From contig NZ_JAPEPC010000001.1 in NCBI RefSeq assembly GCF_026340465.1, positions 3,892,001-3,956,000 on the forward strand: DNA of 64,000 nucleotides, given 5' to 3'. The notes beneath the pieces are model-generated. The model was not told the DNA's origin. It was given only the letters and a program-made list of their open reading frames with translations, and did no database searches. A program made the translations under genes and the position numbers. The DNA comes from Streptomyces sp. NBC_01306 (GTDB taxonomy: Bacteria; Actinomycetota; Actinomycetes; Streptomycetales; Streptomycetaceae). Below are positions 49,860 through 57,652 of this stretch, piece after piece (the stretch's first letter is position 1; each line of letters starts with the position of its first letter).

Positions 49860-51248
49860 TCAGCTGCGCGCCAAGTCCGCCTCGCGGGCGGCCACATCAC
49901 GTACGTAGGGCCGGTACAGGAGGGTGAGGAGGAGGCCGTTGACGGCAACCAGGACGACGCCCACCCACAGCAGCGCGGCCCGCAGGCCCAGCGCCTCCCC
50001 GAGCCAGCCGACCAGTAGGGTCATCAGCGCCCACCCCGCCGCCTCGGCGGACAGCATCAGTGCGAAGGCCGCGCTGCGCAGATCCGGTGGTGTGACGGCC
50101 ATCAGCACCGGCCGGTTGATTCCGGGATTGAAGCCTTGGAACACGCCCATCAGGCCGAAGAAGACAGCGAAGACGGCGAGCGAGGACCAGGCCGGCTGTG
50201 TGGCGAGGAAGGCGGAGGCGGCGTAGGCGAGAGTGGCTGCCTGGAGCACGGTGATCCGGCCGGTGCGCGGGAAGCGTCGCCGGACCCGGTCGGTCACGTA
50301 GCCGCCGAGAACATTTCCGAGGAAGTAGGCGAGGGCGGCCGGCGGAATCACCAGGGAAGCCTCGGCGTTGCTGAACCCGCCCACGTCCACCAGGAAGACG
50401 ACGGTGAAGCTCATCATCACCAACTGGCCGTTCAGTATGCGCTGCACCAGCACCATGACGACGCTGCGGATGCGGAGCAGTTCGCCCGCCCGTCGCAAGG
50501 TCAAGGGCCGCGTGCGTGCCCTCAGCGCCGTGTCGTCGAGCTCGGAGAGCTGCGGTTCGGCCGCGCCGACGCCGGGGTCGTCGAAGAAGCGCAGGACGAG
50601 CACACCAAGGACGATGTTGGACGCACCGGCAGCGAAGAACCCGTACCGCCAGCCGTCCTCGACCTGCGAGAGCTGCCCGAGCAACGGTCCGGCGACCGCC
50701 GTGACCAGCGCTATCAACCCGTACATGTATCCGGCGGCGCGACCGCGCGCGGAGTCGTCGAAGAGGTCGGCGAGGATCCCGTTGATGAGCGGGCCGCCGC
50801 CGGCGAAGCCCCCGGCGGCGATGGTGAAGAGGATCAGCAGCTGCGAGAAGTTCTGTGCGAGGCCGACCGTGATCGTCCATATTCCCCACAGGCCGGAGCA
50901 GAGAGCCAGCACTCGCTTGCGGCTGTAGCGCTGGGCGAGCAGGACCCAGAGAGGCCCGGTGACCACACCCACCAGTTTGGATACGGCCATCAGGATGCTG
51001 AGCGCCGACAGCGGCAGGGCCAGCGCGCTGCGCAGGGCGGGGAACATCACCGATACAACGCTCTGCTCGGTGTTGTCCATGCTGTTGGCGGCGCTGAGCA
51101 GCGCGAGTTGCCGCCACCGGCGGCCCTGTCCCTGTGCGCCGCCCCTTCCGTCCATGGCCTGTTTCCCGCCTTCGGTGGGCCTGTCCCGAGCCGGGGCGTC
51201 CGGTGTGCCGGTGTCCGGTCCCGCTGGCCGGATCGCGTCGTGCGACAT
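49860..51248 (-). CDS. MFS transporter
   Basis: 462 residues, about 12 membrane helices: LALLSAANSMDNTEQSVVSV at helix 1 and LAQRYSRKRVLALCSGLWGI as motif A. A strong GAGGAGG stands seven nt before ATG 51248. It is followed in the same direction, 35 nt on, by the three-domain esterase, so the two may form an operon: uptake or export plus sugar de-acylation. A broken PadR regulator gene lies directly upstream. Confidence 0.9.
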   Translation of the reverse strand: MSHDAIRPAGPDTGTPDAPARDRPTEGGKQAMDGRGGAQGQGRRWRQLALLSAANSMDNTEQSVVSVMFPALRSALALPLSALSILMAVSKLVGVVTGPLWVLLAQRYSRKRVLALCSGLWGIWTITVGLAQNFSQLLILFTIAAGGFAGGGPLINGILADLFDDSARGRAAGYMYGLIALVTAVAGPLLGQLSQVEDGWRYGFFAAGASNIVLGVLVLRFFDDPGVGAAEPQLSELDDTALRARTRPLTLRRAGELLRIRSVVMVLVQRILNGQLVMMSFTVVFLVDVGGFSNAEASLVIPPAALAYFLGNVLGGYVTDRVRRRFPRTGRITVLQAATLAYAASAFLATQPAWSSLAVFAVFFGLMGVFQGFNPGINRPVLMAVTPPDLRSAAFALMLSAEAAGWALMTLLVGWLGEALGLRAALLWVGVVLVAVNGLLLTLLYRPYVRDVAAREADLARS

Positions 51249-51280
51249 GTCGGCGCCTCCTCACGGATCGCATTACTCGT

Positions 51281-51401
51281 AGGTGGGGCAGCTTGACGCC
51301 GTAGCCGATGTACCGGCCGGGCCCCTCCATCCAGCGGCGGAGGTCGTAGCCCGAGAAGCGGCCGACCGCGAGCAGCCGAGAATGTCCTGACCGAGTTGCA
51401 T
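51281..51401 (-). pseudogene. PadR-family regulator remnant (frameshifted, truncated)
   Basis: From ATG 51401 the minus strand reads MQLGQDILG, and one frame over LLAVGRFSGYDLRRWMEGPG plus RYIGYGVKLP: together the N-terminus of a PadR-type regulator with a one-base loss at the junction. The sequence then ends before the recognition helix is complete. Upstream, TATATACC/TGCGAATATA around 51412-51432 looks like a PadR operator. So the regulator of the downstream MFS-esterase genes has probably been lost, and they may be constitutive. Confidence 0.6.
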
Positions 51402-51922
51402 GGCGGCTCACTATATTCGCAGGTATATACGAGGGGTGCCGCTTAGAGTGCGACCGGTGCTGGTCGGCTGTCAAGGTCAAGCGCAGCGGAACCCGGTGTT
51501 GCCACCCGATGTGTCGGCATCATTCGCGGTGCGGGGCGCCACTCGGCAGCGAGTGCAGTACGAGCGGTCGCCGGACCGACCAGCACGCTTACCGGGGGTG
51601 ATCCCGGTACGCCCGGCAGTGGTGTGATGAGGAAAGGGGTCGGTGTACGGGGATGCTCGGTGCGCCGGGGCGCACGGCGGGCGGGCGGGACCCGCCATCG
51701 GTGCCGGACGAGTGCCGGGGTTCTGCTCGCGCGGAGCCGACGAGAGCGATGCTATGTGCGAGCGTACATAACCTCGGGGAAGTGGTACGACGAGATCATC
51801 CACACTCCGCTTTTCGTGCGGGACCCGTGCAGCCCGGACACGTGCGGCGAGCGGAAGCGCCGAACTGTCACGGTCCCACGAACCCGGGCGTCACTGACCG
51901 GCCGGGCACGTCTGCGCAAGCG

Positions 51923-51973
51923 GCGAGGGCCCCGTCCGCTCCACCAGAAGTGGTGGCGGGACGGGGCCCTCGC
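51923..51973. terminator. Long bidirectional hairpin
   Basis: GCGAGGGCCCCGTCC (51923-51937) pairs perfectly with 51959-51973, with a second inner stem CCACC/GGTGG. It lies 24 nt past the stop of the Cys-rich peptide gene (minus strand). Confidence 0.9.
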
Positions 51974-51997
51974 AGTCGTACGGAAGAACGGCCCGCG

Positions 51998-52144
51998 TCA
52001 GTGGCAGCCACTGCACTGGCACGGAGCACCGGACTGGCAACCACAGCCGCAGCCCGGACCGCAGCCGCAGGCGCCGAGAACGCGCAGATGGTGCACTTCG
52101 ACGGGGGCTTGCTGCTGGGGGTCGGTGACGGGGGAATCGGCCAT
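51998..52144 (-). CDS. Cys-rich 48-residue peptide (metallothionein-like)
   Basis: The minus strand has GGAGGAAATC directly before ATG 52144, the strongest ribosome binding site of the region. The peptide starts MADSPVTDPQQQAPVEVHHLR and ends in a tail with eight Cys and one terminal His, in CxC and CxxC spacing (ACGCGPGCGCGCQSG, PCQCSGCH). Such spacing suits clusters of zinc or copper, so a metal store is likely. A ribosomally made modified peptide is possible, but no modification enzyme is near. The phoU stop lies 99 nt away in the same direction; a hairpin terminator follows. Confidence 0.75.
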   Translation of the reverse strand: MADSPVTDPQQQAPVEVHHLRVLGACGCGPGCGCGCQSGAPCQCSGCH

Positions 52145-52243
52145 GATTTCCTCCTGCTCGGCATGCGAGGACGTACTGCCTCCGGCCATCCCATACCCAC
52201 CCCGGTGGGGCGCATCAACGGCGCATACGCGCAAGCGCGCCGT

Positions 52244-52924
52244 TCACGCCCCCTCGACCTGCGCCGGAGCGGACTGAATCTCGTCGGCGTGCTCGCCCGT
52301 CACCAGATAGACCACGCGCTTGGCCACCGACACCGCGTGGTCGGCGAACCGCTCGTAGTAGCGGCCGAGGAGCGTCACGTCGACCGCCGTCTCGATGCCG
52401 TGCTTCCACCGGTCGTCCATCAGGTGCTGGAAGAGCGTCCGGTGCAGCAGGTCCATCTCGTCGTCGTCCGTCTCCAGCTGGAGCGCCAGGTCGACGTCCA
52501 TCGTGATGATGACCTCCGCCGCCTTCGCCATCAGCCGCTGCGCGAGCTGCCCCATTTCCAGGATCGTGGCGTGCAGATCGTGCGGAACGGCCCGGTCCGG
52601 GTAACGGAGCCGGGTGAGCTTCGCGACGTGCTGGGCCAGGTCGCCCGAGCGCTCCAGGTCGGCGCTCATCCGCAGCGAGGTGACCACGATGCGCAGATCG
52701 GTGGCGACGGGCTGCTGCCTGGCCAGCAGGGCGATGGCCCGTGCTTCGAGGTCGTGCTGGAGGTCGTCGACCTTCTGATCGGCGGCGATCACGCTCTCGG
52801 CGAGCTTCAGATCGGCGTCCAGCATGGCGGTCGTGGCCCGGCCGATCGCCGAACCGACGAGCCGGGCCATCTCGACCAGGCCCTCGCCGATCGAGTCCAG
52901 TTCCTCGTGGTACGCGTCCCGCAT
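52244..52924 (-). CDS. phoU: Phosphate-signalling protein PhoU
   Basis: 226 residues made of two three-helix bundles with the PhoU metal motifs EARAIALLARQQPVATDLRI and LLGRYYERFADHAVSVAKRV (E/D-x-x-x-D). PhoU represses phosphate signalling through PhoR/Pst when phosphate is plentiful. ATG 52924 follows GAGAGGGAC. It is divergent from phoR-phoP, as in S. coelicolor. Its leader contains ten degenerate ~14-nt repeats (52937-53080), and a PHO-box-like array (53163-53195) points toward it. Confidence 0.95.
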   Translation of the reverse strand: MRDAYHEELDSIGEGLVEMARLVGSAIGRATTAMLDADLKLAESVIAADQKVDDLQHDLEARAIALLARQQPVATDLRIVVTSLRMSADLERSGDLAQHVAKLTRLRYPDRAVPHDLHATILEMGQLAQRLMAKAAEVIITMDVDLALQLETDDDEMDLLHRTLFQHLMDDRWKHGIETAVDVTLLGRYYERFADHAVSVAKRVVYLVTGEHADEIQSAPAQVEGA

Positions 52925-52936
52925 GGGAGTCCCTCT

Positions 52937-53080
52937 CTTGTACGGCTGATCTTGTGCGGCAGGTCTTGTGCGCGCAGGTCTTGTGCGCGCAGGTCTGTGC
53001 GGCAGGTCTTGTGCGGCCGGTCGTGTACGGCTGATCTTGTGCTGCCGGTCCTGTCGCGGTCGGCCTTGTCGCAACCGGCA
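52937..53080. repeat. Degenerate 13-15-nt repeats in the phoU leader
   Basis: About ten units of CTTGTGCGGCAGGT type (e.g. CTTGTGCGCGCAGGT at ~52965 and ~52980). They lie between phoU and the PHO-like boxes, so they fall in the phoU 5' leader. Confidence 0.8.
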
Positions 53081-53162
53081 CAGCGGCACGGCCCGGAGGT
53101 GCCCGACAGGTGTCCACCTCCACGCTTCCACGGTCGGTGCGCCACGCGTCCGTTTCCGTCAT

Positions 53163-53195
53163 CCCAAGTGAACCGGCCCTATCCCCTCGGTGAAC
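53163..53195 (-). promoter_or_regulatory. PHO-box-like array (PhoP binding candidate)
   Basis: On the minus strand GTTCACCGAGG (53195-53185), GGATAGGGCCG (53184-53174) and GTTCACTTGGG (53173-53163) are three consecutive 11-nt units; the first and third match the known GTTCACC direct-repeat unit of Streptomyces PhoP well, the middle one weakly. PhoP is known to control phoU and phoRP in this organism group. Confidence 0.7.
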
Positions 53196-53268
53196 TCTGG
53201 GCGACGAACGTTCGAGCGGGCACCCGTATGGCTGGGGATGTGTCGGTGGAGCCGCATAACCTGGACAC

Positions 53269-54615
53269 ATGGACGTGAACGCGGCGGTCGCCGCAGCAAG
53301 CGCGATCGCCGGGCTGTGCACCGGCGTCATCGGCGTGCTGGCGTTCCGCTGGAGCGAGCGCGAGCTGGCACGCCCCACCCGGACCTCCCTGCACACCGGC
53401 GACGTGCTGCCGCCCGGCGTGGACACCGTCCTCTCCGTGCTCAGCTCCTCGGCCGTGGTGCTCGACGAGAGCGACTCGGTGGTCAAAGCCAGCTCGGCTG
53501 CGTACGCCCTGGGCCTGGTCAGGGGCGGGAAGCTGGCCGTCGAGCCCATGCTGCACATGGCCCGGGACACCCGGCGCGACGGGGAGATACGACAGGTCGA
53601 GCTCGACCTTCCCCGCCGGGGCACCGGCCGTGGCGAGGCACTCGCGGTCTCGGCCCGGGTGGCACCGCTCGGCTCCCGACTGGTGCTGCTGCTGGTCGAG
53701 GACCTCACGGAGGCCCGGCGTATCGAAGCCGTACGACGAGACTTCGTCGCCAACGTCAGCCATGAGCTGAAGACCCCGGTCGGAGCGCTCTCGCTGCTCT
53801 CCGAGGCGGTCACGGGAGCGTCGGACGACCCGGAGGCGGTCACCCGTTTCGCGGGCCGGATGCAGATAGAGGCGACCCGGCTCACCAATCTGGTCCAGGA
53901 GCTCATCGATCTCTCCCGGGTCCAGAACGACGACCCGCTCGAAGACGCCGAGCCGGTCCGGGTCGACGTCCTGGTCGCCGAGGCCATCGACCGCTGCCGC
54001 CACCAGGCGGGCACCAAGCAGATCACCATGGCGGCCGGCGGCACGGCCGACCTCCACGTCTGGGGCAACCGCTCCCAGCTCGCCGCCGCGCTGGGAAACC
54101 TTGTGGAGAACGCGGTGAACTACTCACCGGCCCGCACCCGGGTCGGTATCGCCGCCCGCCGCACCTCCGCCCCCGGCGGAGGGGGCACCTCCCAGGCTTT
54201 CGGCTCTGGGGGACTCATCGAGATCGCCGTCACCGACCAGGGGCTCGGTATCACCGAGAAGGACCGCGAGCGGATCTTCGAGCGCTTCTACCGTGTCGAC
54301 CCGGCCCGCTCGCGCGCCACCGGTGGCACGGGGCTGGGCCTCGCCATCGTCAAACATGTGGCCGCCTCGCACGGCGGGGAGGTCACGGTGTGGAGCTCGG
54401 AGGGCCAGGGCTCCACCTTCACCCTGCGGCTGCCGGAAGCCGGTTCCGTACGCAATCGCCGCGGCCGCACGGATCCGGCGGCCGACCCCGCACAGCACCA
54501 CACCGGCTACGCCGAGCCCGCAGATCCCACTGACGCTGTCGACGATGACGACGACCAGCCCTTCGCGAACTTCCTGTCCTCTGAACCAATTCCTGCCCCG
54601 GAGGTCCTTCCGTGA
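53269..54615 (+). CDS. phoR: Phosphate sensor histidine kinase PhoR (SenX3-like)
   Basis: 448 residues. One membrane helix near the N-terminus, a PAS-like part, then dimerisation box RRDFVANVSHELKTPVGALS (phospho-acceptor His165), and HATPase boxes NLVENAVNYSP, VTDQGLGITEKDRERIFERF and RATGGTGLGLAIVKHV. The acidic tail (VDDDDDQPF) is low complexity. It phosphorylates PhoP when phosphate is short. ATG 53269 has no ribosome binding site; it is possibly leaderless. Its stop overlaps the phoP GTG (GTGA). Confidence 0.95.
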   Translation: MDVNAAVAAASAIAGLCTGVIGVLAFRWSERELARPTRTSLHTGDVLPPGVDTVLSVLSSSAVVLDESDSVVKASSAAYALGLVRGGKLAVEPMLHMARDTRRDGEIRQVELDLPRRGTGRGEALAVSARVAPLGSRLVLLLVEDLTEARRIEAVRRDFVANVSHELKTPVGALSLLSEAVTGASDDPEAVTRFAGRMQIEATRLTNLVQELIDLSRVQNDDPLEDAEPVRVDVLVAEAIDRCRHQAGTKQITMAAGGTADLHVWGNRSQLAAALGNLVENAVNYSPARTRVGIAARRTSAPGGGGTSQAFGSGGLIEIAVTDQGLGITEKDRERIFERFYRVDPARSRATGGTGLGLAIVKHVAASHGGEVTVWSSEGQGSTFTLRLPEAGSVRNRRGRTDPAADPAQHHTGYAEPADPTDAVDDDDDQPFANFLSSEPIPAPEVLP

Positions 54616-55292
54616 CCCGAGTGCTTGTCGTCGAGGATGAGGAATCCTTCAGCGACGCCCTGTCCTACATGCTCCGCAAGGAAGGCTTCGAGGTCGCCAT
54701 CGCGGCCACGGGCCCCGACGGCCTCGACGAATTCGAGCGCAACGGCGCCGACCTCGTACTGCTCGACCTGATGCTGCCGGGACTGCCCGGCACCGAGGTG
54801 TGCCGCCAGCTGCGCGGCCGCTCCAACGTCCCGGTGATCATGGTGACCGCCAAGGACAGCGAGATCGACAAGGTGGTCGGCCTGGAAATAGGAGCAGACG
54901 ACTACGTCACCAAGCCCTTCTCCTCACGGGAGCTCGTCGCCCGTATCCGCGCGGTGCTGCGCCGCCGCGGTGAGCCCGAGGAGGTCTCCCCGGCGGCACT
55001 GGAGGCCGGACCGGTCCGGATGGACGTGGACCGCCATGTCGTGACGGTCTCCGGCGCCAAGGTCGACCTGCCGCTCAAGGAGTTCGACCTGCTGGAGATG
55101 CTGCTCAGGAACGCGGGCCGGGTGCTGACCCGGATGCAGCTGATCGACCGGGTCTGGGGCGCGGACTACGTCGGGGACACCAAGACCCTCGACGTCCACG
55201 TGAAGCGGCTGCGCGCCAAGATCGAGCCTGACCCGGGCGCCCCCCGGTATCTGGTGACGGTCCGGGGGCTGGGCTACAAGTTCGAGCCGTAA
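54612..55292 (+). CDS. phoP: Response regulator PhoP (RegX3-like)
   Basis: 226 residues: OmpR-type receiver (VLVVEDEESF; phospho-acceptor Asp52 in LVLLDLMLPGLPGTEV; Lys in DYVTKPFSSREL) and a winged helix (LPLKEFDLLEMLLRNAGRVL, RTV-like YLVTVRGLGYKFEP). It is the master regulator of the phosphate response and also affects secondary metabolism in Streptomyces. It is coupled to phoR by a 4-nt overlap, and a 16-bp hairpin terminator ends the operon. Confidence 0.96.
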   Translation: MTRVLVVEDEESFSDALSYMLRKEGFEVAIAATGPDGLDEFERNGADLVLLDLMLPGLPGTEVCRQLRGRSNVPVIMVTAKDSEIDKVVGLEIGADDYVTKPFSSRELVARIRAVLRRRGEPEEVSPAALEAGPVRMDVDRHVVTVSGAKVDLPLKEFDLLEMLLRNAGRVLTRMQLIDRVWGADYVGDTKTLDVHVKRLRAKIEPDPGAPRYLVTVRGLGYKFEP

Positions 55293-55354
55293 GCCGCGAG
55301 TACGACGCGCGCGAGTCGCGGTACGACCCGCGCGCGAGCCGCGTACGAAAAGGA

Positions 55355-55392
55355 GGTGCCCCCGCCGGAATCGGACTTCCGGCGGGGGCACC
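55355..55392. terminator. phoRP terminator (bidirectional)
   Basis: GGTGCCCCCGCCGGAA (55355-55370) pairs perfectly with 55377-55392 over TCGGAC. It can serve phoP and the convergent lipoprotein gene. Confidence 0.9.
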
Positions 55393-55458
55393 CCCGTATG
55401 CGCTCTGCTGCGCTCTACGCGCTGTCTGCGCTCGGTGCGCTCGGCGCGCCCGTGCGGT

Positions 55459-56139
55459 TCAGCTGCTCGGCGAGCCCGTGACGGAACCGGCCGGCGTCTT
55501 GTTGGCGCCCGGCGTGGTCTTGCCGCCCGGAGTCGCCTTGCCCGAAGCGCCCGGGGTGGCCTTGCCCGACGCGCCCGGCGTGGACTTGCCCGAGGCCGGT
55601 ACCGAAGGAGAGGGCGTCACGGGCAGGCTGCTCGGGCCGAAGCCGTGGAAGTAGCTGGTGGCCGGGACGACGAGCGCGGCCAGCGCCACCCGACCGGTCT
55701 CGCTGAACTGGAAGACCAGGTTCTGCGTGGAGCCGTCGGCGGCTGCGGCGCGGCCGTCGGCGAGCACGGCGGCGGCGTTGTTCTTGCCGCCGATGGTGAT
55801 CGAACCGTGCGCGGGCACCGAGATCGGACCCTTGCCCGTGGCCGGGGTGAGCTTCACGGCGGAGCTGGAGCCCGCGAGCTTGACGTCCTGGAGCGTCTGG
55901 TTCGTGTCGCCGTTGTTGAAGAGGGTCGCCGAGATGACGGCGGGGCCCTTGACTGTGGCCTTCGGCTGGGTGATCACCGTCGCGTTCTGGACCTTGATGA
56001 CACCGACCGACGTAGCGGCGTTGTCCGGCTTGACCTCGATCGTCGCCGCGTTGTTGCCCGCGCCACAGGCGGACAGGGCGGCGATCGAGACCACGATGGC
56101 AGAAGCGGCGAGGACGCCGCGTCGAAGGCTGCTGCTCAC
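55459..56139 (-). CDS. Lipoprotein of unknown function
   Basis: 226 residues with lipobox LSAC (Cys25). Mature part: IEVKPDNAATSVGVIKVQNA and SSAVKLTPATGKGPISVPAH, a beta-rich fold like the copper-chaperone PCuAC/DUF461 group, but without a Met/His metal motif I could see. The C-terminus is a Gly-Lys-Ala-Thr-Pro repeat (TPGASGKA units). GTG 56139 is the start. It is convergent with phoP and conserved beside carD in Streptomyces. Confidence 0.85.
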   Translation of the reverse strand: MSSSLRRGVLAASAIVVSIAALSACGAGNNAATIEVKPDNAATSVGVIKVQNATVITQPKATVKGPAVISATLFNNGDTNQTLQDVKLAGSSSAVKLTPATGKGPISVPAHGSITIGGKNNAAAVLADGRAAAADGSTQNLVFQFSETGRVALAALVVPATSYFHGFGPSSLPVTPSPSVPASGKSTPGASGKATPGASGKATPGGKTTPGANKTPAGSVTGSPSS

Positions 56140-56737
56140 GGCGGCGGCTTCTCCTAGGACGTACGGACAGGACGGACAGGGGGCGGGAGGGGGGTAAAGC
56201 CTCCCTAAGGGTGTGTCAGCGGCCTCAGGTTACCGAGCCGTGCTCACGGCCCCGCACCCGACCCGCCCCGCGGCCGGTACCGGTACCTGAGGGGTGCCCG
56301 GGGGCCGTCCGATCTCGTGGCGCCGTACGCATCGCTTCGTACGCCGTTCACATATCGCGAGTGATCAATTCTCTCTGCCGCTCTCCACCGCCACGTATTC
56401 CTTACGGAAAACCCTCTTCCGGCGCACAGTGATCAATTCCCGAATGCGGCCGTATGGGTGATCGACATCCGAACTGGGGTCGCGAAGTTCACCGTTTCGA
56501 ATGCCGCAAATCGGGACGTTAGCCGCCTGTGGGAAGCCTTCGGAACCGTGTGGCGCCTGCGTTTCTCTCCGTACGCACAGCCGCTCCGACCTGCGAATAC
56601 CGCCCCGGGGGGGCCGTCCGCAGCACGTTCGTGTTGCTGTTGTCAAGCCCTGAGATATGCCCTGACCTGCGAAAACGTCATTCAGAACAAGCGGTTCTCG
56701 TGTTAGACTGGATAGCCACGGAAGGGGTACCTGTCAC
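56140..56737. other. carD upstream region
   Basis: About 600 nt, with lower GC from ~56340 on. It contains two identical AGTGATCAATTC boxes (56360 and 56428) and, before carD, TAGACT (56704-56709), a good -10 with weak -35 TTCAGA at 56681. An 82-codon frame at 56458 lacks a ribosome binding site and family resemblance. Confidence 0.55.
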
Positions 56738-57220
56738 ATGACGTTCAAGGTTGGCGACACCGTGGTCTATCCCCATCACGGGGCCGCGCTGATCGAGGCT
56801 ATCGAAACTCGCCAGATCAAAGGCGTGGACAAGACCTACTTGGTGCTCAAGGTCGCTCAGGGCGACTTGACTGTTCGTGTGCCGGCGGACAATGCGGAGT
56901 TCGTAGGCGTGCGTGACGTGGTTGGTCAGGAAGGGCTGGACCGGGTCTTCGAGGTGCTTCGTGCACCGTATGCCGAAGAGCCCACGAACTGGTCCCGTCG
57001 CTACAAGGCGAATCTTGAGAAACTCGCCTCCGGCGACGTCATCAAGGTGGCCGAAGTAGTCCGTGACCTGTGGCGTCGTGAGCGTGAGCGCGGACTTTCC
57101 GCTGGTGAGAAGCGCATGCTCGCCAAGGCCCGCCAGATCCTGGTGAGTGAGCTCGCTCTCGCGGAGAACACCAACGAAGACAAGGCCGAGGCTCTGCTCG
57201 ACGAGGTTCTCGCGTCCTGA
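56738..57220 (+). CDS. carD: CarD-family transcription regulator
   Basis: 160 residues: the RNA-polymerase-interacting Tudor-like part (FKVGDTVVYPHHGAALIEAI, KTYLVLKVAQGDLTVRVPAD) and a helical DNA-binding part with VAEVVRDLWRRERERGLSAG and MLAKARQILVSELALAE. CarD stabilises open complexes at rRNA and many other promoters. ATG 56738 follows GGAAGGGG. GC is lower than in neighbours, as expected for a strongly conserved protein. Confidence 0.96.
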   Translation: MTFKVGDTVVYPHHGAALIEAIETRQIKGVDKTYLVLKVAQGDLTVRVPADNAEFVGVRDVVGQEGLDRVFEVLRAPYAEEPTNWSRRYKANLEKLASGDVIKVAEVVRDLWRRERERGLSAGEKRMLAKARQILVSELALAENTNEDKAEALLDEVLAS

Positions 57221-57652
57221 ACCGCTTGACCCGTTTCATCTGCTCGACGCTTTGAATGCCGTGGTGCCCGCTGACCACATGGACTGTCCGTATGGATCAG
57301 TCGCCATGTGTCGCCGGGCGCTACGGCATGCTGTTTTCTCCCACAGCTCTTCCCGGTCTTTCGCGTTCTATCCCGGGCTCTATCCCCGTTTTTCCGCCAC
57401 GGCCTCATGTGTCTCACATGATCCCTGCCGGCGGGGCCGAGTCTGCTGTGCGTCTGTTTTTCATGGAGCGATGCTGCGTGAGCGGTACCTTGACCGGTAC
57501 GTGGTGTGCCGGGCCCGGGATGCCGACTCGACCAGTCGTCACGGAAGGGGCCGGTCAGGGCGTCGCGCCCGGCACTCCCCCAACCTACGGTCGGGGGCAC
57601 CCCCAGGCCATACCCATGTCGGCTGAGGACACAAACCCTGAACGCGCAACCG
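57221..57652. other. carD-ispD intergenic region
   Basis: About 430 nt, pyrimidine-rich in the middle, with no gene. CACATGG (57278-57284) and CCATGTG (57303-57309) form an inverted pair, and CGGTACC...ACCGGTACG near 57482-57500 another. These may hold the ispDF promoter. Confidence 0.5.

Larger units (their letters stand above)
51249..51997. other. Region with PadR remnant, no intact gene
   Basis: Besides the PadR remnant and its TATA-type box, I see no gene between 51430 and 51920. TATGT (51752-51756) and ACATA (51766-51770) flank GCGAGCGT, a possible promoter-like inverted repeat. Confidence 0.5.
52925..53268. other. phoU/phoR divergent promoter region
   Basis: Holds the degenerate CTTGTGCGGCAGGT repeats (52937-53080), a PHO-box-like array (53163-53195) and, near 53255-53260, CATAAC eight nt before the phoR ATG, a possible -10 for a leaderless transcript. 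Confidence 0.7.

Noticed and set aside
51998..52144. Lanthipeptide or other RiPP precursor
   Set aside because: No modification, protease or export gene nearby; metal binding explains the CxC pattern more simply.
52215..54068. Long minus-strand frame (617 codons) across phoR and phoU
   Set aside because: It spans the divergent promoter and the antisense of phoR; phoU and phoR are clearly real.
56458..56706. 82-codon plus-strand frame before carD
   Set aside because: No ribosome binding site, no family resemblance, and it overlaps the likely carD promoter.
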